43,102 nt of DNA from an uncultured Coriobacteriaceae bacterium (GCA_902773995.1 CACYGL010000034.1:1-43102); one strand, 5' to 3'. Counted from the first letter of the stretch, positions 18,478-26,913 are shown. The notes: generated by a model from the letters alone, not told the origin. Numbers and translations: made by a program.

Positions 18478-19461
18478 ATGGAAGAGCAGAACAACAAGAA
18501 CGAGCAGCTCACCAACGCCCAGCTCGAGCTCCAGGCCGACGCTGCCGGCCCCAGCGAGGTCAAGCGCATCAGCTAGGCAGAGAAGTGCTGTGGTGGGTCT
18601 TACCATCCTGGGCATCCTGGTGCTTCTCGCCATCTTTGGGCCCCTCATCTGCAAGTTCGGCTATACGGACCCCGACTTCACGGCCATCAACGTTGCGCCC
18701 AACGCGCGCCACTGGTTTGGCACCGATGGCGGAGGCTTTGACCTCTTTGCCTGCGTGGTCCACGGCCTTGGCCGCTCCCTCGTGATCGGCCTCACCTACG
18801 CCATCCTCACGACCGCCATCTCGGCCATCGTGGGCACGGCCATCGCCTACGCGCGCGGCTGGGGCGAGAAGATCGGCATGTGGCTTCTGGACATGCTGCT
18901 TGTCATCCCGAGCTTCCTGCTCGTGGCCATGGTCGTGCGTGCCGCATCCGGGACGCAGGGCTGGCTCATGCTCATCCTCGGCCTCACGGCCTTTGGCTGG
19001 ATCGGCTATGCGAGGACGCTGCGCACCATGGCGCTCTCGCTGCGCGAGCGCCCAAGTACATGGGCGTGCCCTCGATCAAGATCATCGTTCGCCACCTGAT
19101 CCCCAACCTTGGCTCGATCCTGGTCATCGACACGGTCCTCGGCGTCATCAGCGGCATCAACTCCGAGACGGCCTACAGCTTCCTTGGCCTGGGCATCAAG
19201 GCGCCCGACACCTCTCTGGGCTACATCCTCTCGCAGGGCTCCTCCGCCATGCTCTCCGCCCCGTGGATCGTCCTCATCCCCTCGGTCGTCCTCATCGTCC
19301 TGTGCGTGAGCATGCAGCTCATCGGCGACGGGCTGAGGGACGCCTTCGACCCCTACTCCCGCGCCGCGGGCGAGGTGGCCGACGAGGAGTCCAAGAAGGA
19401 CGAGGCCGAGAAGGCCACCGCGGCTGCTGGCAGCACCGCCGCCGGATCCGACCACGAGTAG
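18478..19461 (+). pseudogene. Peptide ABC transporter permease, DppC-type, system C, with two frame-breaking lesions
   Basis: Reads as a DppC permease in three frames. The start is ATG 18478 (AGGAG upstream). The first frame, the tail ending PSEVKRIS, stops at TAG 18574. Homology resumes one frame over at RSAVVGLTILGILVLLAIFG and continues to LSLRER at about 19050. The frame is lost again and the EAA loop resumes as KYMGVPSIKIIVRHLIPN, then SETAYSFLGLGIKAP and LIGDGLRDAFDPYSR to 19461. In the paralog at 14039 the equivalent E-to-MG distance in the EAA loop is 27 nt; here it is 11, a 16-nt loss. The first lesion must be 3n+2 nt. Without this permease system C could not form a normal channel, yet its neighbours are intact. 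Confidence 0.85.
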
Positions 19462-19475
19462 ACGGAGAAGCACGC

Positions 19476-21500
19476 ATGTCTGACACCAACAGCACCACAA
19501 CCATGGACGACACGCTTCGCTACGAGCTGCTCGAGTCCAACGGACCCAAGGGCGCGCCGACCGGCGACCCCGTCATGAGCGTTCGCAACCTGCGCGTCTC
19601 CTTCAACACCGAGGCCGGCGTGGTCCACGCCGTGCGCGACGTGAGCTTCGACCTCTGGGGCGGGCGCACGCTGGGCATCGTGGGCGAGTCCGGCTCGGGC
19701 AAGTCGGTCACGGCCCTCTCGCTCATCGGGCTTCTCGATGACAACGCGCACGTCACGGGCTCGGTCAAGCTCAACGGCGAGGAACTCATCGGCAAGAGCG
19801 ACGAGGAGATGTCCAAGATCCGCGGCGCGCGCATCTCGATGATCTTCCAGGACCCGCTCTCGGCCCTGACGCCCATGTTCTCCATTGGCGACCAGCTTGC
19901 CGAGGCGCTTCTCATCCACAATCCCGAGATGCCCAAGGACCAGGTGCGCAAGCGCTGCATCGAGCTGCTCACCCTGGTGGGCATCACCGATCCCGAGAAC
20001 CGCCTGGACGCATACCCGCACGAGTTCTCCGGTGGCATGCGCCAGCGCGTGGTGATCGCCATCGCCATCGCGAACAACCCCGACATCATCATCGCCGACG
20101 AGCCCACGACGGCCCTCGACGTGACCATCCAGGCACAGATCCTGGACATCCTTAAGGTCGCGCAGAGGGAGACTGGCGCCGCCGTCGTGCTCATCACCCA
20201 CGACCTGGGCGTTGTTGCCGGCACCGCGGATGACGTGATGGTCATGTACGCCGGCCGGGCGGTGGAGCGTGCGAGTATCGACACGCTCTTCGAGCGTCCT
20301 TCTCAGCCCTACACCATGGGTCTTCTCGGCGCCGTGCCCAAGCCCCACGTGGCGGCCGAGCATCGCCTGGTTCCCATCAAGGGCAATCCGCCCTCGCTTG
20401 CGGCCATTCCAGCAGGCTGCCCCTTCTCGCCGCGCTGCCCCATGGCAACCGACGAGTGCCGCAAGACCGAGCCCGAGCTTCTGCCCATCGAGGCGGGGGA
20501 GGGGCATCTGGTCTCGTGCCACCACATGGGCGAGATTCGCGACAAGCACCTCACCTATGCGGACGTCTACCCGGCGCTCGAGCCGCTGCTGCCCAAGTGG
20601 GCCGATGTCCCGCGCGACAAGCGCCCTGTGGTGCTTGAGGTCAAGGACCTGGTGAAGACCTTCCCCATTCAGGGCAAGGGACTCATCCGCAGGAACAAGG
20701 GAACCATGACGGCGGTCGACCACGCCTCGTTCACCATCCACGAGGGCGAGACGCTTGCGCTCGTAGGCGAGTCCGGATCGGGCAAGTCCACCACCCTCAT
20801 GCAGATCATGGACCTTGTGGTTCCCGAGGAGGGCACAATCACCGTTCTGGGCAAGAAGACCTCCGAGCTGAAGAGCGCCCGCGATCGTCGCGAGCTGCGC
20901 CGCAACCTCCAGATCATCTTCCAGGACCCCATGAGTTCGCTTGACCCCCGCATGCCCATCTACGACGTGCTGGCCGAGCCCCTCGAGGCCCAGGGCTGGG
21001 ACAAGGCCAAGATCAACAAGCGCATCGGCGAGCTCATGTACCTCGTGGGCATCAACCCCGACTATGTCGACCGCTTCCCGTCGCAGTTCTCGGGCGGCCA
21101 GCGCCAGCGCATCGCCATCGCGCGAGCCCTGGCGACAAGCCCCAAGCTGCTTCTTCTCGACGAGCCCATCGCCTCGCTTGACGTGTCGATTCAGGCGGGC
21201 ATCATCAACCTGCTCGAGGACCTGCAGGTTCAGCTCAAGATTTCCTACCTCTTTGTCGCGCACGACCTCGCCGTGATTCGCCACATCTCCGATACCGTGG
21301 CCGTCATGCACCTGGGCAAGATTGTGGAGTACGGCGATACCGAGGAGGTCTTCACCAATCCCCAGGACCCGTACACCAAGGCGCTGCTCTCCGCCATCCC
21401 CATCCCCGATCCCAAGGTCGAGCGCACGCGCGAGCGCCTCGTGTACAGCGACGGCAAGCTCATTCCCGCTTCAAGCCTGATTCCAACCTCGCTCAAGTAG
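19476..21500 (+). CDS. Fused DppD-DppF double ATPase of transporter system C
   Basis: 674-residue protein with two complete peptide-importer ATPase domains in one chain. Domain 1 (about residues 30-310): [28 protein letters not shown] and the cysteine motif GCPFSPRCPMATDEC. Domain 2 (about 385-665): [33 protein letters not shown] and VAHDLAVIRH. System B uses two separate proteins for the same job. ATG 19476 follows GACGGAGAAG, 14 nt after the end of the permease frame. A long in-frame extension upstream is a shadow of the permease gene. Confidence 0.94.
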   Translation: MSDTNSTTTMDDTLRYELLESNGPKGAPTGDPVMSVRNLRVSFNTEAGVVHAVRDVSFDLWGGRTLGIVGESGSGKSVTALSLIGLLDDNAHVTGSVKLNGEELIGKSDEEMSKIRGARISMIFQDPLSALTPMFSIGDQLAEALLIHNPEMPKDQVRKRCIELLTLVGITDPENRLDAYPHEFSGGMRQRVVIAIAIANNPDIIIADEPTTALDVTIQAQILDILKVAQRETGAAVVLITHDLGVVAGTADDVMVMYAGRAVERASIDTLFERPSQPYTMGLLGAVPKPHVAAEHRLVPIKGNPPSLAAIPAGCPFSPRCPMATDECRKTEPELLPIEAGEGHLVSCHHMGEIRDKHLTYADVYPALEPLLPKWADVPRDKRPVVLEVKDLVKTFPIQGKGLIRRNKGTMTAVDHASFTIHEGETLALVGESGSGKSTTLMQIMDLVVPEEGTITVLGKKTSELKSARDRRELRRNLQIIFQDPMSSLDPRMPIYDVLAEPLEAQGWDKAKINKRIGELMYLVGINPDYVDRFPSQFSGGQRQRIAIARALATSPKLLLLDEPIASLDVSIQAGIINLLEDLQVQLKISYLFVAHDLAVIRHISDTVAVMHLGKIVEYGDTEEVFTNPQDPYTKALLSAIPIPDPKVERTRERLVYSDGKLIPASSLIPTSLK

Positions 21501-21537
21501 CACGTTTCGCCGAGCAACTGTGCGTTGTGGCTGTCTT

Positions 21538-21567
21538 GCGGGCCCGGACTTCCGGGTCCGCTTTCTT
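21538..21567 (+). terminator. Terminator after the double ATPase
   Basis: Stem GCGG-CCCGG (21538-21547) with CCGGG-TCCGC (21552-21561), followed by TTTCTT. It separates the ATPase from the SBP, which has its own promoter region. Confidence 0.75.
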
Positions 21568-21623
21568 GTGCCAACCGAACATTTGTGGCGGAATCATTGC
21601 GTGTAGGTTTCTAAACGCAATTC

Positions 21624-21695
21624 GAAATCGTTGCGATTTCATTACTTAATGCCAGTCTGATACCATTCTTACTGGTTCATTACGAACCGGTATCA
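21624..21695 (+). promoter_or_regulatory. Stacked hairpins upstream of SBP C
   Basis: Two structures precede the SBP start. The first is GAAATCG/CGATTTC (21624-21640, 3-nt loop), overlapping an alternative CGCAA/TTGCG pairing. The second pairs TGATACC (21658-21664) with GGTATCA (21689-21695) and, stacked directly on it, GGTTC (21674-21678) with GAACC (21684-21688). Both are perfect. They could be operator half-sites or an mRNA leader structure ending 21 nt before the start codon. Confidence 0.5.
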
Positions 21696-21716
21696 TCCGA
21701 GAGAACGGGAGAGAAC

Positions 21717-23678
21717 ATGTCTGTTTCCAACCTTTCGCGTCGTGCCTTCCTGGGCATGAGCGGCAGCGCCGTCGCGCTGGCCGGCCTGGGCCTCGCGGCA
21801 TGCGGGTCCGACTCCTCGTCCAGTGACAATGCCAATGCTACCGGCACTGCCAACAGCACTGATGTCACCGGCGTCGAGCCCCAGAACGGCTCGCCCGCAA
21901 CCACGCCGCTTGACCAGCTGCCGCTTCCCGAGAAGGGCAAGGTCTACAACAACCCGCTCGACCGCGACCAGATCCAGGACGGCGGCACCCTCACCCTTCC
22001 CGCCGGCGAGATTGGCCCCAACTGGAACTACCTCTCCATCGAGGGCAACACGCAAGAGATGCACAACATGTGGGACTGGTACATGCCCACCAACCTCTTC
22101 ACCTCTGACGCCACCGCCTCCAAGTTCGAGCCCAACCCGAACTTCGTGACCAAGGCCGAGACCACCGATGAGGGCGGCAAGCAGGTCCTGACCCTCGACC
22201 TCAACCCCGACGCCAAGTTCAACGACGGTACCCCCATCGACTACCGCGCCTTCCAGGCCGTGTGGACCGTCATGAACGGCACCAACCCCGACTACACCCC
22301 CGCCGCCACCGACGGCTACGACCGCATCGAGTCCGTCGAGAAGGGCGAGTCGGACAAGCAGGTTGTTATCACCACCTCCAACCCGGTCTATCCTGCCGAG
22401 GCCCTCTTCAACCTGGTCATTCACCCCGATGCCGCCGACCCTGAGGTCTTCAACAACGGCTGGAACAACAACCCCCACGCCGCTGAGTGGGGCTATGGTC
22501 CCTATACCGTGGACTCCTTCGACACCACGCAGGTCACTTTTGTCCCCAACCCCAACTGGTGGGGCGACGCTCCCAAGCTCGAGTCTGTCACCTACAAGCA
22601 GATGGACTCCCAGGCGCTCTTCAACGCCTTCAAGAACGGCGAGATTGACGCGACTGGCACGGCCCAGAGCGGTTCCCAGGAGATGCTCTCCAACTTCTCC
22701 AGCATGGACAACGCCGAGATCCGTCGCGCCAACAGTCTCTCCATTGCCAACATCGAGATCAACTCCACACGTGGCGTGCTCGCCGACATTGCGGTGCGTA
22801 AGGCCTTCGTGCAGTGCCTCGACATCCCCACGCTGCGCTCCGTTGTGTTCCAGGGCGTGAACTGGGAGGAGGACGTCCCGGGCTCGCTGCTCACCCCCGT
22901 CTGGGCCGATGGCTACGAGAACAACATGCCGGACGATGTCACCAGCCTCACCACTGCCGACGAGCGTACCGCTGCGGCAAAGAAGACCCTCGAGGACGCT
23001 GGCTACGCTCTCGACGACGACGGCTACTACGCCAAGGACGGCACCGAGGTCGCCTTCTCCTTCACCACGTTCGGCGACTCCAACACGGTGAAGAACCGCG
23101 CTGCCGCCATCATCAAGATGGCCAAGGACGCCGGCATCAAGATCGACCAGGACGCCAAGCCCTCGTCTGAGTTCTCCACCACGCTCACCAGCGGCTCGTG
23201 GGACATCTGCCTCTTCGGCTGGGTCTCCACGCCCACGTCAGTCTGGAACGGGCCGCAGATCTACGGCTCCGACTCTCCGTCGAACTTCACGCACCTTGGC
23301 AGCGCCGACCTCGACGCCGAGCTCGCCAAGATCATCTCGATCGAGAACCACGACGACCAGATGAAGGCCCTGAACGCTGCCGAGAAGGAGGCACTGGCCT
23401 CCTACGGCTTCGTGCCGCTGTACGCCGGCCCCGACGTTGTCGTGACCAAGCAGGGCCTCGCCAACTACGGCCCCGCGCTGTATCTCACCGTGGCGCTCTT
23501 TGCCGCGACAGTAGCGTTTCGCCCCTCCGGTGCGCATTCGTCGCCGGAGGGGCTCTTTTGTCGGCGTGGCGTATGGGACCGCGCCTCTGGCGTCAGGCAG
23601 GCGAGAGGGTCTTCTCGCTGGCGCCCTCTCTTGACGTGCCGCGTCATTTCGCCGTTTAGGATTTTTCCGAACGTTTAG
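21717..23678 (+). CDS. Oligopeptide ABC transporter substrate-binding lipoprotein, system C, with an abnormal C-terminus
   Basis: SBP_bac_5 protein, 653 residues as read. Signal SRRAFLGMSG with lipobox LAAC, then a Ser/Asn/Thr linker. Mature motifs include GYGPYTVDSFDTTQVTFVPNPNWWGD in two segments and SSEFSTTLTSGSWDICLFGW. Real homology ends near NYGPALYLT (about 23485). After that the frame runs through the terminator hairpin at 23519 and through the left arm of the inverted repeat at 23637. SBPs of this type normally end within about 15 residues of that point, so the natural stop has probably been removed. The first 590 residues look functional. Start at ATG 21717 after GGGAGAG. Confidence 0.85.
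   Translation: MSVSNLSRRAFLGMSGSAVALAGLGLAACGSDSSSSDNANATGTANSTDVTGVEPQNGSPATTPLDQLPLPEKGKVYNNPLDRDQIQDGGTLTLPAGEIGPNWNYLSIEGNTQEMHNMWDWYMPTNLFTSDATASKFEPNPNFVTKAETTDEGGKQVLTLDLNPDAKFNDGTPIDYRAFQAVWTVMNGTNPDYTPAATDGYDRIESVEKGESDKQVVITTSNPVYPAEALFNLVIHPDAADPEVFNNGWNNNPHAAEWGYGPYTVDSFDTTQVTFVPNPNWWGDAPKLESVTYKQMDSQALFNAFKNGEIDATGTAQSGSQEMLSNFSSMDNAEIRRANSLSIANIEINSTRGVLADIAVRKAFVQCLDIPTLRSVVFQGVNWEEDVPGSLLTPVWADGYENNMPDDVTSLTTADERTAAAKKTLEDAGYALDDDGYYAKDGTEVAFSFTTFGDSNTVKNRAAAIIKMAKDAGIKIDQDAKPSSEFSTTLTSGSWDICLFGWVSTPTSVWNGPQIYGSDSPSNFTHLGSADLDAELAKIISIENHDDQMKALNAAEKEALASYGFVPLYAGPDVVVTKQGLANYGPALYLTVALFAATVAFRPSGAHSSPEGLFCRRGVWDRASGVRQARGSSRWRPLLTCRVISPFRIFPNV
23519..23563 (+). terminator. 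Terminator hairpin now inside the SBP C reading frame
   Basis: GCCCCTCCGG (23520-23529) pairs with CCGGAGGGGC (23543-23552), followed by TCTTTT. The stem is perfect over ten bases. Its position inside the open frame is the main reason to think that the SBP stop codon has been lost. Confidence 0.85.
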
Positions 23679-23787
23679 ACAGCCTTAAACGGCGAGATCT
23701 CGCGGCGTTGCAGGAAAGGCGCGGAATCCGAACGGTTAAGCCGTTCTAATCGTTCGGGAAAAACCTAACCGGTGAAATCGCGCGGCA
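23637..23787. repeat. Nested inverted-repeat element, 151 bp
   Basis: Two 37-nt terminal arms (23637-23673 and 23751-23787) are inverted copies matching at 31 of 37 positions. An inner segment (23686-23706) is a further inverted copy of part of the left arm (18 of 21). CCGAACG/CGTTCGG lies near the inner edges. The interior has no coding capacity. It resembles a miniature inverted-repeat or REP-like cluster; no target-site duplication is evident. Confidence 0.7.
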
Positions 23788-23813
23788 TTGGCGAGAGGGT
23801 AGGACCGTCTGAC

Positions 23814-23832
23814 GACAGGAGTAAGTCCTGTC
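23814..23832. repeat. Short palindrome GACAGGA/TCCTGTC
   Basis: Seven-base perfect inverted repeat with a 5-nt loop, followed by CCTTTC. It shares the GTCCCTTT core with the larger palindrome at 24037, on the other side of the tRNA-Leu remnant, suggesting one repeat family. Confidence 0.5.
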
Positions 23833-23879
23833 CCTTTCGGCACATTTTTGGTCTGGCGAGAAAAACTTGCGATTCGCGC

Positions 23880-23907
23880 TTGCCACTGCGCGAGCGTGTG
23901 TTAAGAT
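23880..23907 (+). promoter_or_regulatory. Promoter of the tRNA-Leu gene
   Basis: TTGCCA (23880-23885) and TAAGAT (23902-23907) with 16-nt spacing, 22 nt upstream of the tRNA 5' end. Confidence 0.6.
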
Positions 23908-23929
23908 ACTCCTCGCGTTCAAGGCGCAC

Positions 23930-24000
23930 GTCGGAGTGGCGGAATTGGCAGACGCGCTAGCTTGAGGTGCTAGTGACTGACTAAAAGGTCGTGCGGGTTC
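23930..24000 (+). pseudogene. tRNA-Leu(GAG), truncated at the T loop
   Basis: Class II tRNA features are clear: acceptor 5' strand GTCGGAG, D-arm GGCGGAATTGGCAGACGC, anticodon stem CTAGC/GCTAG with loop TTGAGGT (anticodon GAG, 23964-23966), a long variable arm, and the 5' side of the T arm GTGCGGGTTC. The rest of the T loop, the T-stem 3' strand, the acceptor 3' strand and CCA are missing. Instead the sequence passes straight into a terminator hairpin. The remnant cannot be a functional tRNA as written. Confidence 0.85.
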
Positions 24001-24028
24001 TCCCCGGAAACGGGGGCCCGCTTTTTTG
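23994..24028 (+). terminator. Terminator fused to the tRNA-Leu remnant
   Basis: CCCCGG (24002-24007) with CGGGGG (24011-24016), an outer GCGGG (from the tRNA T arm) with CCCGC, then TTTTTT. The upstream strand of the outer stem is the tRNA T stem itself, consistent with a deletion that joined T arm and terminator at a shared GCGGG sequence. Confidence 0.75.
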
Positions 24029-24036
24029 TGTCGGCT

Positions 24037-24075
24037 GCGAATGAGACAAAGGGACAGTCCCTTTGTCTCATTCGC
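24037..24075. repeat. Perfect 39-nt palindrome (19-bp arms)
   Basis: GCGAATGAGACAAAGGGAC (24037-24055), a central A, and its exact reverse complement (24057-24075). Palindromes with a GGGACaGTCCC core are scattered between genes in many bacteria, often in genomes carrying Y1/REP-associated tyrosine transposases; no such transposase gene is in this window. Confidence 0.8.
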
Positions 24076-24193
24076 CATTCGTAGCGCGTTCGCAACCAAA
24101 GCGAAAACATAAAGCGCGACCATGTCCCCCAAGGTTCCTTGTCGGCCGCGATGCCGGTGTGGGTGCCGCGGCACCACCGGGAAGGGGTGCGCT

Positions 24194-24637
24194 ATGGAGA
24201 GCGCAATGATTGACCAGCTGACCGTCTGCCTGCCCAACGAGCCGGGAAAGCTCGCCCAGATGAGTCGCGCCATGGGCGCGGACAACATCCAGATCCACGC
24301 CCTCATGGTGGCGGACACCACGGACTTTGGCATCATCCGCATCGTGTGCGACCGCCCGCAGGACGCCCTCTCGCTCCTGCGCGGTTTGGGCTACGACGCC
24401 ACGCTCACGCAGGTCGTGGGCATAGAGGTCTCCGACGTTCCCGGCGGCCTGGGGATCCTTCTCGACCATTTGGCCTCGGCCGACCTCAACGTGGAGTACG
24501 CTTACACCTGTCCCATGGGCGGACGTACCGTTGACATCGTGAAGGTCACGGGAGAACCGCTTGCCATCAAGCTGCGCGAGAGCGGCCTCACGATGGTCTC
24601 GGCAGAGGAGCTCTGCACGCCACGCCGGACTGTGTGA
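24194..24637 (+). CDS. Tandem ACT-domain protein
   Basis: 147-residue cytosolic protein with two ACT regulatory modules. The first has CLPNEPGKLAQMSRAM (residues about 11-26), the second SDVPGGLGILLDHLASADLN. ACT domains bind amino acids or related small ligands; stand-alone pairs of this kind are thought to be amino-acid sensors, but no target is shown here. The ATG at 24194 is preceded by GAAGGGGTG. The in-frame start at 24122 would translate through a strong hairpin (CCGGTG/CACCGG around GTGCC/GGCAC, about 24151-24180), which is better read as leader. The frame of the next gene opens a few nucleotides before this one stops. Confidence 0.88.
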   Translation: MESAMIDQLTVCLPNEPGKLAQMSRAMGADNIQIHALMVADTTDFGIIRIVCDRPQDALSLLRGLGYDATLTQVVGIEVSDVPGGLGILLDHLASADLNVEYAYTCPMGGRTVDIVKVTGEPLAIKLRESGLTMVSAEELCTPRRTV

Positions 24638-24684
24638 GAACGTCGTGCCGCCCCGGGACCCAGGCTTCGAGGAAAGGGCGGCAC

Positions 24685-26913
24685 GTGGCAAAGAACGCAC
24701 TCAGCACGCGGCGCGTGGAGGGCATAGGAGAGGGGAGCCTCGCCGCCACCTTCGCGCGGCTCCTGCAGCTTGCCTCAGAGGCTGTAGTGGCCTTTGACGG
24801 GGCGGGGCGGGTCCTTCTCGCCAACGACCAGGCAACGTCTCTGCTGCCGCACAGAGAGGCCGAGGGCCTTGCTGGCGCGGACGTGCGCACGCTCTTCCCC
24901 CCGGCGGGAAGCATCGACCCCGAGGCTCCCTTCTCGGTAGACGCGCTGCCGTTTCCCGTTGATGGGACGCCGGCGGTGGTGACCATGGCCTCGCACGCGG
25001 GCGATGCCATGCGACTGAGGGTCCGCTGCGACCGGGTGCAGGCGGCAGGCGAGACGTACGTGGTGGTCGCGCTTCCTGCCGAGAGCCAAAGCCTTGAGGA
25101 GCGCCAGGGCGAGAGGGACCTCGATGACCTGCGCCGCGCAAACAAGCGCCTGGCAGGCGCCCTGCGTATCGTCCTGGACACGCTTGACTCGCGTGACGTC
25201 GCAACGCTCTTCTCGCGCGTGCTCGAAGAGATTACGCAGACCATGGACGCAGACGCCACGATTGTCTACTTGGCCGAGTCCGACGGCTTCCACCTGCGTG
25301 GCATTTCCAAGTCGCTTGAGGGCGCCCGCGTGCCGCACTTCATGGCGTACGGCAAGTCGGTCGAGACGCTTGCCACACGCGCGGGGCACGCGCTGCGCCT
25401 GCGTGTGAAGCCACCGGAGCCGCAGACGCTGCGCCAGGGCAAGATCCGCGTGAGCGAGGTCGTGGACGAGGAGACCCGCGAGATCCTGCGCATCCGCAGG
25501 AGCCTGCTTCCGCCCTTCGCGAGCTTCTTCGCCGTGCCAGTGTGGTTTGGTGGCCACGTTATTGCCATCATCGAGGTGGGCTGGTCTCGCCCACGCCCTC
25601 TAGACACAGACGATGCGCGCCTGCTCGACTCCGTTGCGCACTACCTCTCGGTGCAGCTTATGGGGGCCTTCTCGACCATGCGGCAGCAGCGCGCAGAGCG
25701 TCTCAACCAGCGCGGCTCTGAGTTGCGCGAGGAGCTCTTGGATGCCTCTGAGGGCGACGAGGACCTTGCCTCCCGCGCCGAGCAGGCCTTTGTGCAGGCG
25801 GCCGAGGAGCTCGATGCCGTTTACGTGCGGCTCGAGCAGAACGTCCACCAGAGCGTCCTGGTGGCAGAGCTTCCCGTTGCGGGCATGCGCGCCGTGCCCA
25901 TAAACCTCGATGCCGTCGAGGAGGGCCACGTGGAGGACGGCGTGGCCGTGGTGCCGGTGCTTGCGGGCACAGACGTCTTCGACGTCCTGCGCGACCTGGG
26001 GGAGCCCTGCGTGGGCGCCCTCGTGGACGCGGGCAAGCTCGCGGGCGAGAGACGCTGCTGCCTTGTGCTGCGCCCGGACGGCGCTGAGCCCCTCGACGCG
26101 GGGGAGCTCGCGTTTCTCGGCACGCTTGCCGGCGACGTGCGCGACATCTTCCTGGGCGAGGAGAGGCGCGAGAAGGACAAGCGCATCTCCCAGGCGCTCC
26201 AGACGGGCATGCGCAACGTCCTGCAGCACGTGGACGGCCTTACGGCCCAGGGAATCTACTCCTCGGCAACCGAGTCCGCCTTCGTGGGCGGCGACTTCTA
26301 CGACCTCATCCGCCTGCCGGGGCGGTGCGCCTGCGTGATCATGGGTGACGTCTCGGGCAAGGGCGTGGAGGCGGCCTCGGTCTCGGCGGCCGTCAAGACG
26401 GCGCTGGGCGCGTACTCGTGGGAGGGCCTCGCGCCCGCGCGCATGGTGCGCTCGCTCAACGAGTTCCTCCTCGGCTTCTCGCGCATCGAGACGTTCGCGA
26501 CGCTCTTCGTGGGCATCGTTGACCTTGCGGCGTCCACGCTCACGTACTGCTCGGCGGGGCATCCGCCCGCGGTGCTCGTGAGGGCGGCAACGCGCCAGAT
26601 AGACCTTCTCGACGTGCAGTCCGGCGTCGTGGGCGCCTTCCACGACATGGAGTACCGCGATGGCGTGGCGACGCTCTGCGAGGGGGACATCCTTTTCCTC
26701 TACACCGACGGTACCACCGAGGCGCGCTCGCCCTCCGGCGCGTTCTTTGGCGAGGACGGCCTGCGCGACATGGTGTCTGCCGAGACCGCAGGGGACTTCG
26801 ATGGGCTTCTCGACCGCTGTTTGGCGCGTCTGGATGACTTCACGGGGCGCAACCTGAACGACGACGTCTCGATGGTCGCCGTGCGCTTTGACGAGCTTGG
26901 TGCGGGCGCGTAA
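24685..26913 (+). CDS. PP2C-type serine phosphatase with PAS and GAF-like sensor domains (RsbU/SpoIIE family)
   Basis: 742 residues. The N-terminal 130 residues resemble a PAS domain (LASEAVVAFDGAGRVLLAND). There follow two GAF-like regions (about 170-350 and 370-510), with a helical segment rich in charged residues between them. The SpoIIE/PP2C phosphatase covers about 540-740, with metal-binding motifs VGGDFYD, MGDVSGKG, LYTDGTTEAR and LNDDVSMV. Such proteins dephosphorylate STAS anti-anti-sigma factors in partner-switch pathways. The next gene encodes exactly such a STAS domain. Start GTG 24685 after AGGAAAGGG. No sigma factor gene is adjacent. Confidence 0.9.
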   Translation: MAKNALSTRRVEGIGEGSLAATFARLLQLASEAVVAFDGAGRVLLANDQATSLLPHREAEGLAGADVRTLFPPAGSIDPEAPFSVDALPFPVDGTPAVVTMASHAGDAMRLRVRCDRVQAAGETYVVVALPAESQSLEERQGERDLDDLRRANKRLAGALRIVLDTLDSRDVATLFSRVLEEITQTMDADATIVYLAESDGFHLRGISKSLEGARVPHFMAYGKSVETLATRAGHALRLRVKPPEPQTLRQGKIRVSEVVDEETREILRIRRSLLPPFASFFAVPVWFGGHVIAIIEVGWSRPRPLDTDDARLLDSVAHYLSVQLMGAFSTMRQQRAERLNQRGSELREELLDASEGDEDLASRAEQAFVQAAEELDAVYVRLEQNVHQSVLVAELPVAGMRAVPINLDAVEEGHVEDGVAVVPVLAGTDVFDVLRDLGEPCVGALVDAGKLAGERRCCLVLRPDGAEPLDAGELAFLGTLAGDVRDIFLGEERREKDKRISQALQTGMRNVLQHVDGLTAQGIYSSATESAFVGGDFYDLIRLPGRCACVIMGDVSGKGVEAASVSAAVKTALGAYSWEGLAPARMVRSLNEFLLGFSRIETFATLFVGIVDLAASTLTYCSAGHPPAVLVRAATRQIDLLDVQSGVVGAFHDMEYRDGVATLCEGDILFLYTDGTTEARSPSGAFFGEDGLRDMVSAETAGDFDGLLDRCLARLDDFTGRNLNDDVSMVAVRFDELGAGA

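Noticed and set aside
19353..21311. 652-codon minus-strand frame over the double ATPase
   Set aside because: Antisense shadow of a confidently identified gene.
23746..24342. Minus-strand frame across tRNA-Leu and repeats
   Set aside because: Runs through a tRNA gene and palindromes; its terminal residues resemble the end of the SBP C frame only because both cross arms of the same inverted repeat.
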